5,860 bases of DNA from DATARN01 sp036264135 (GTDB lineage: Bacteria; Actinomycetota; Acidimicrobiia; Acidimicrobiales; Palsa-688). Positions 4,875-5,860 of this stretch are shown here, one piece after another. Each line of letters begins with the position of its first letter. Position 1 is the first letter of the stretch. The position numbers and the translations under genes were made by a program. A model generated the notes under the pieces. It saw only the letters and a list, made by a program, of their open reading frames with translations. It ran no database searches and was not told where the DNA came from. The stretch spans positions 1 through 5,860 of the forward strand of contig DATARN010000233.1 in assembly GCA_036264135.1 (NCBI GenBank), in the 5' to 3' direction.

Positions 4875-5860
4875 ATGAGCTTGCTCGCGAGTGGGAACCG
4901 GGTCGCAACATCCGCCGGGGATGCTCGGTTGGTGCCCGCATGTCGCATCGACGACTGCACTGCGGTCGACCAACTCGAAGGGTTCACCATCGGGGTCACG
5001 GCTGACCGCCGGGCCGAGGAGCAGGCCGAGCTACTGCGCCGGCGGGGGGCCGACGTGATGGTCGGCGCCACGGTGCGCACCGAGAACTGGGCCGACGAGG
5101 GCGCCATCTTGCACGCGACCCGTCGGGTCATCGCCGAGCCTCCCGACGTCCTCGTCGCCAGCACCGGCATCGGGATGCGGGGCTGGCTGGCGTTCGCAGA
5201 AACTCAAGGCCTCGACCGCGAACTGCTGGCCACCCTGGGGAAGACCCGGATCATCGCCCGTGGTCCAAAGGCCGCCGGCGCCGTGTCCCAGGCCGGCCTC
5301 CCGCTCGCCGCCACGGAACCCACCGAGCAACTCGCCTACCTGGCCGCCGATCTCCTGCGGCGAGGTGTCCGCGGCCTGGTGGTGGCCATCCAGCTGTACG
5401 GCGCCGCCACCTCCATCGTCGCCACCCTCGAAAAGGCCGGGGCCGAGGTCATCGCCGTGCCCGTGTATCGCTGGACGTTCCCCGCCGACGAAGAGCCGGC
5501 CGGCCGCTTGGTCCGGGCCGCCCTCGAGGGCCGGCTGGAGGCCATTACCTTCACCAGCCCGCCGGCGCTCGAGCACCTGTTCACCTTCGCCGACCGCGAC
5601 GGCCACGGTGACCAGCTCCGGTCCGCCTTCAACAACAACGTGATCTGCGCCTGTGTCGGGCCGGTCACAGCCGAAACCGCCCGCACGAGCGGCGTGAACA
5701 ATCCCATCCATCCAGAACGAGGCCGGCTCGGTCTCATGGTGAGGACACTGGCCGAGCTTCTGCACCGCCGCCACCGCCACCTCGTGTCCGGGCACGCCGA
5801 GGTGGTCATTCAGGGGTGCCTGGTGCGGGCCGGATCGCGTCAGGTGACGCTCAGTCGCCG
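4875..5860 (+). CDS. nnaR: Uroporphyrinogen-III synthase-like transcriptional regulator, NnaR-type (3' end beyond window)
   Basis: The open frame from ATG 4875 reaches the window end with 328 codons read. Residues 34-300 follow a HemD (uroporphyrinogen-III synthase) two-lobe fold: LEGFTIGVTADRRAEEQAELLRR onward at the start, STGIGMRGW at 96-104, ITFTSPPALEHLF from 224, and VGPVTAETA around 261-269. From about residue 308 a new domain starts (AEVVIQGCLVRAGSRQVTLS), which is the first strand pair of an OmpR-type winged helix. HemD plus a C-terminal winged helix is the arrangement of Streptomyces NnaR and mycobacterial Rv0260c, known or proposed regulators of nitrate/nitrite assimilation. About 50 more residues are expected. 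The role here is inferred; the neighbours in the window are not nitrogen genes. Whether it retains synthase activity cannot be judged. G+C returns to the high chromosomal level, so it is likely core DNA flanking the lower-G+C segment. Confidence 0.85.
   Translation, partial: MSLLASGNRVATSAGDARLVPACRIDDCTAVDQLEGFTIGVTADRRAEEQAELLRRRGADVMVGATVRTENWADEGAILHATRRVIAEPPDVLVASTGIGMRGWLAFAETQGLDRELLATLGKTRIIARGPKAAGAVSQAGLPLAATEPTEQLAYLAADLLRRGVRGLVVAIQLYGAATSIVATLEKAGAEVIAVPVYRWTFPADEEPAGRLVRAALEGRLEAITFTSPPALEHLFTFADRDGHGDQLRSAFNNNVICACVGPVTAETARTSGVNNPIHPERGRLGLMVRTLAELLHRRHRHLVSGHAEVVIQGCLVRAGSRQVTLSR

Noticed and set aside
4673..5170. N-terminal extension of the DUF2510-GAF gene up to 5170
   Set aside because: The extension overlaps the nnaR-like gene antisense, has no protein-like character, and the DUF2510 module belongs at the N-terminus, which ATG 4672 gives.
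5031..5795. Minus-strand 254-codon open frame at the right end
   Set aside because: It is antisense to the HemD-like gene, whose motifs are clear on the plus strand; the antisense product is Gly/Asp/His-rich and resembles nothing.

Overview
This window looks like chromosomal DNA from a high-GC actinobacterium. A hand count at 1501-1560 gives about 73% G+C. The evidence is an MprA/MprB-type two-component pair, a DUF2510 protein, a HemD/winged-helix regulator of the NnaR type, and a tRNA gene without an encoded CCA end. I cannot name the genus from the sequence.

Region 1 (1-3256, plus strand) is a signalling cluster. An OmpR-family response regulator (47-727) is followed after 5 nt by its membrane histidine kinase (733-2244). 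A 64-nt gap then leads to a one-pass membrane protein carrying two DUF5666-like beta-rich repeats outside the cell (2309-3256). The same paired CTCAG direct repeat, with an 11-nt period, lies just upstream of both the regulator gene and the DUF5666 gene. The simplest reading is that the phosphorylated regulator controls its own operon and the exported protein.

Region 2 (3257-3450) holds a complete tRNA-Leu(CAA) gene with a possible promoter and a strong hairpin after it.

Region 3 (about 3450-4672, minus strand) has clearly lower G+C (about 52% at 3781-3900, by hand count). It carries a DUF2510 - two-helix membrane - GAF-like sensor protein (3701-4672). Downstream is a 39-codon small gene (3550-3669) with an ideal GGAGG ribosome binding site, then a hairpin that probably ends the transcript. 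Position beside a tRNA and the shift in composition suggest an acquired accessory islet. No integrase and no repeated tRNA end was found.

Region 4 (4673-5860) is a 202-nt divergent intergenic stretch with a short GAAAC/GTTTC palindrome. It is followed by a plus-strand gene (4875 to beyond the window) for a uroporphyrinogen-III synthase-like protein whose C-terminal OmpR-type winged helix begins just before the window ends. This is the architecture of NnaR, the nitrate/nitrite assimilation regulator.

No CRISPR array, insertion sequence or rRNA was seen. The least described part is the minus-strand pair in region 3.
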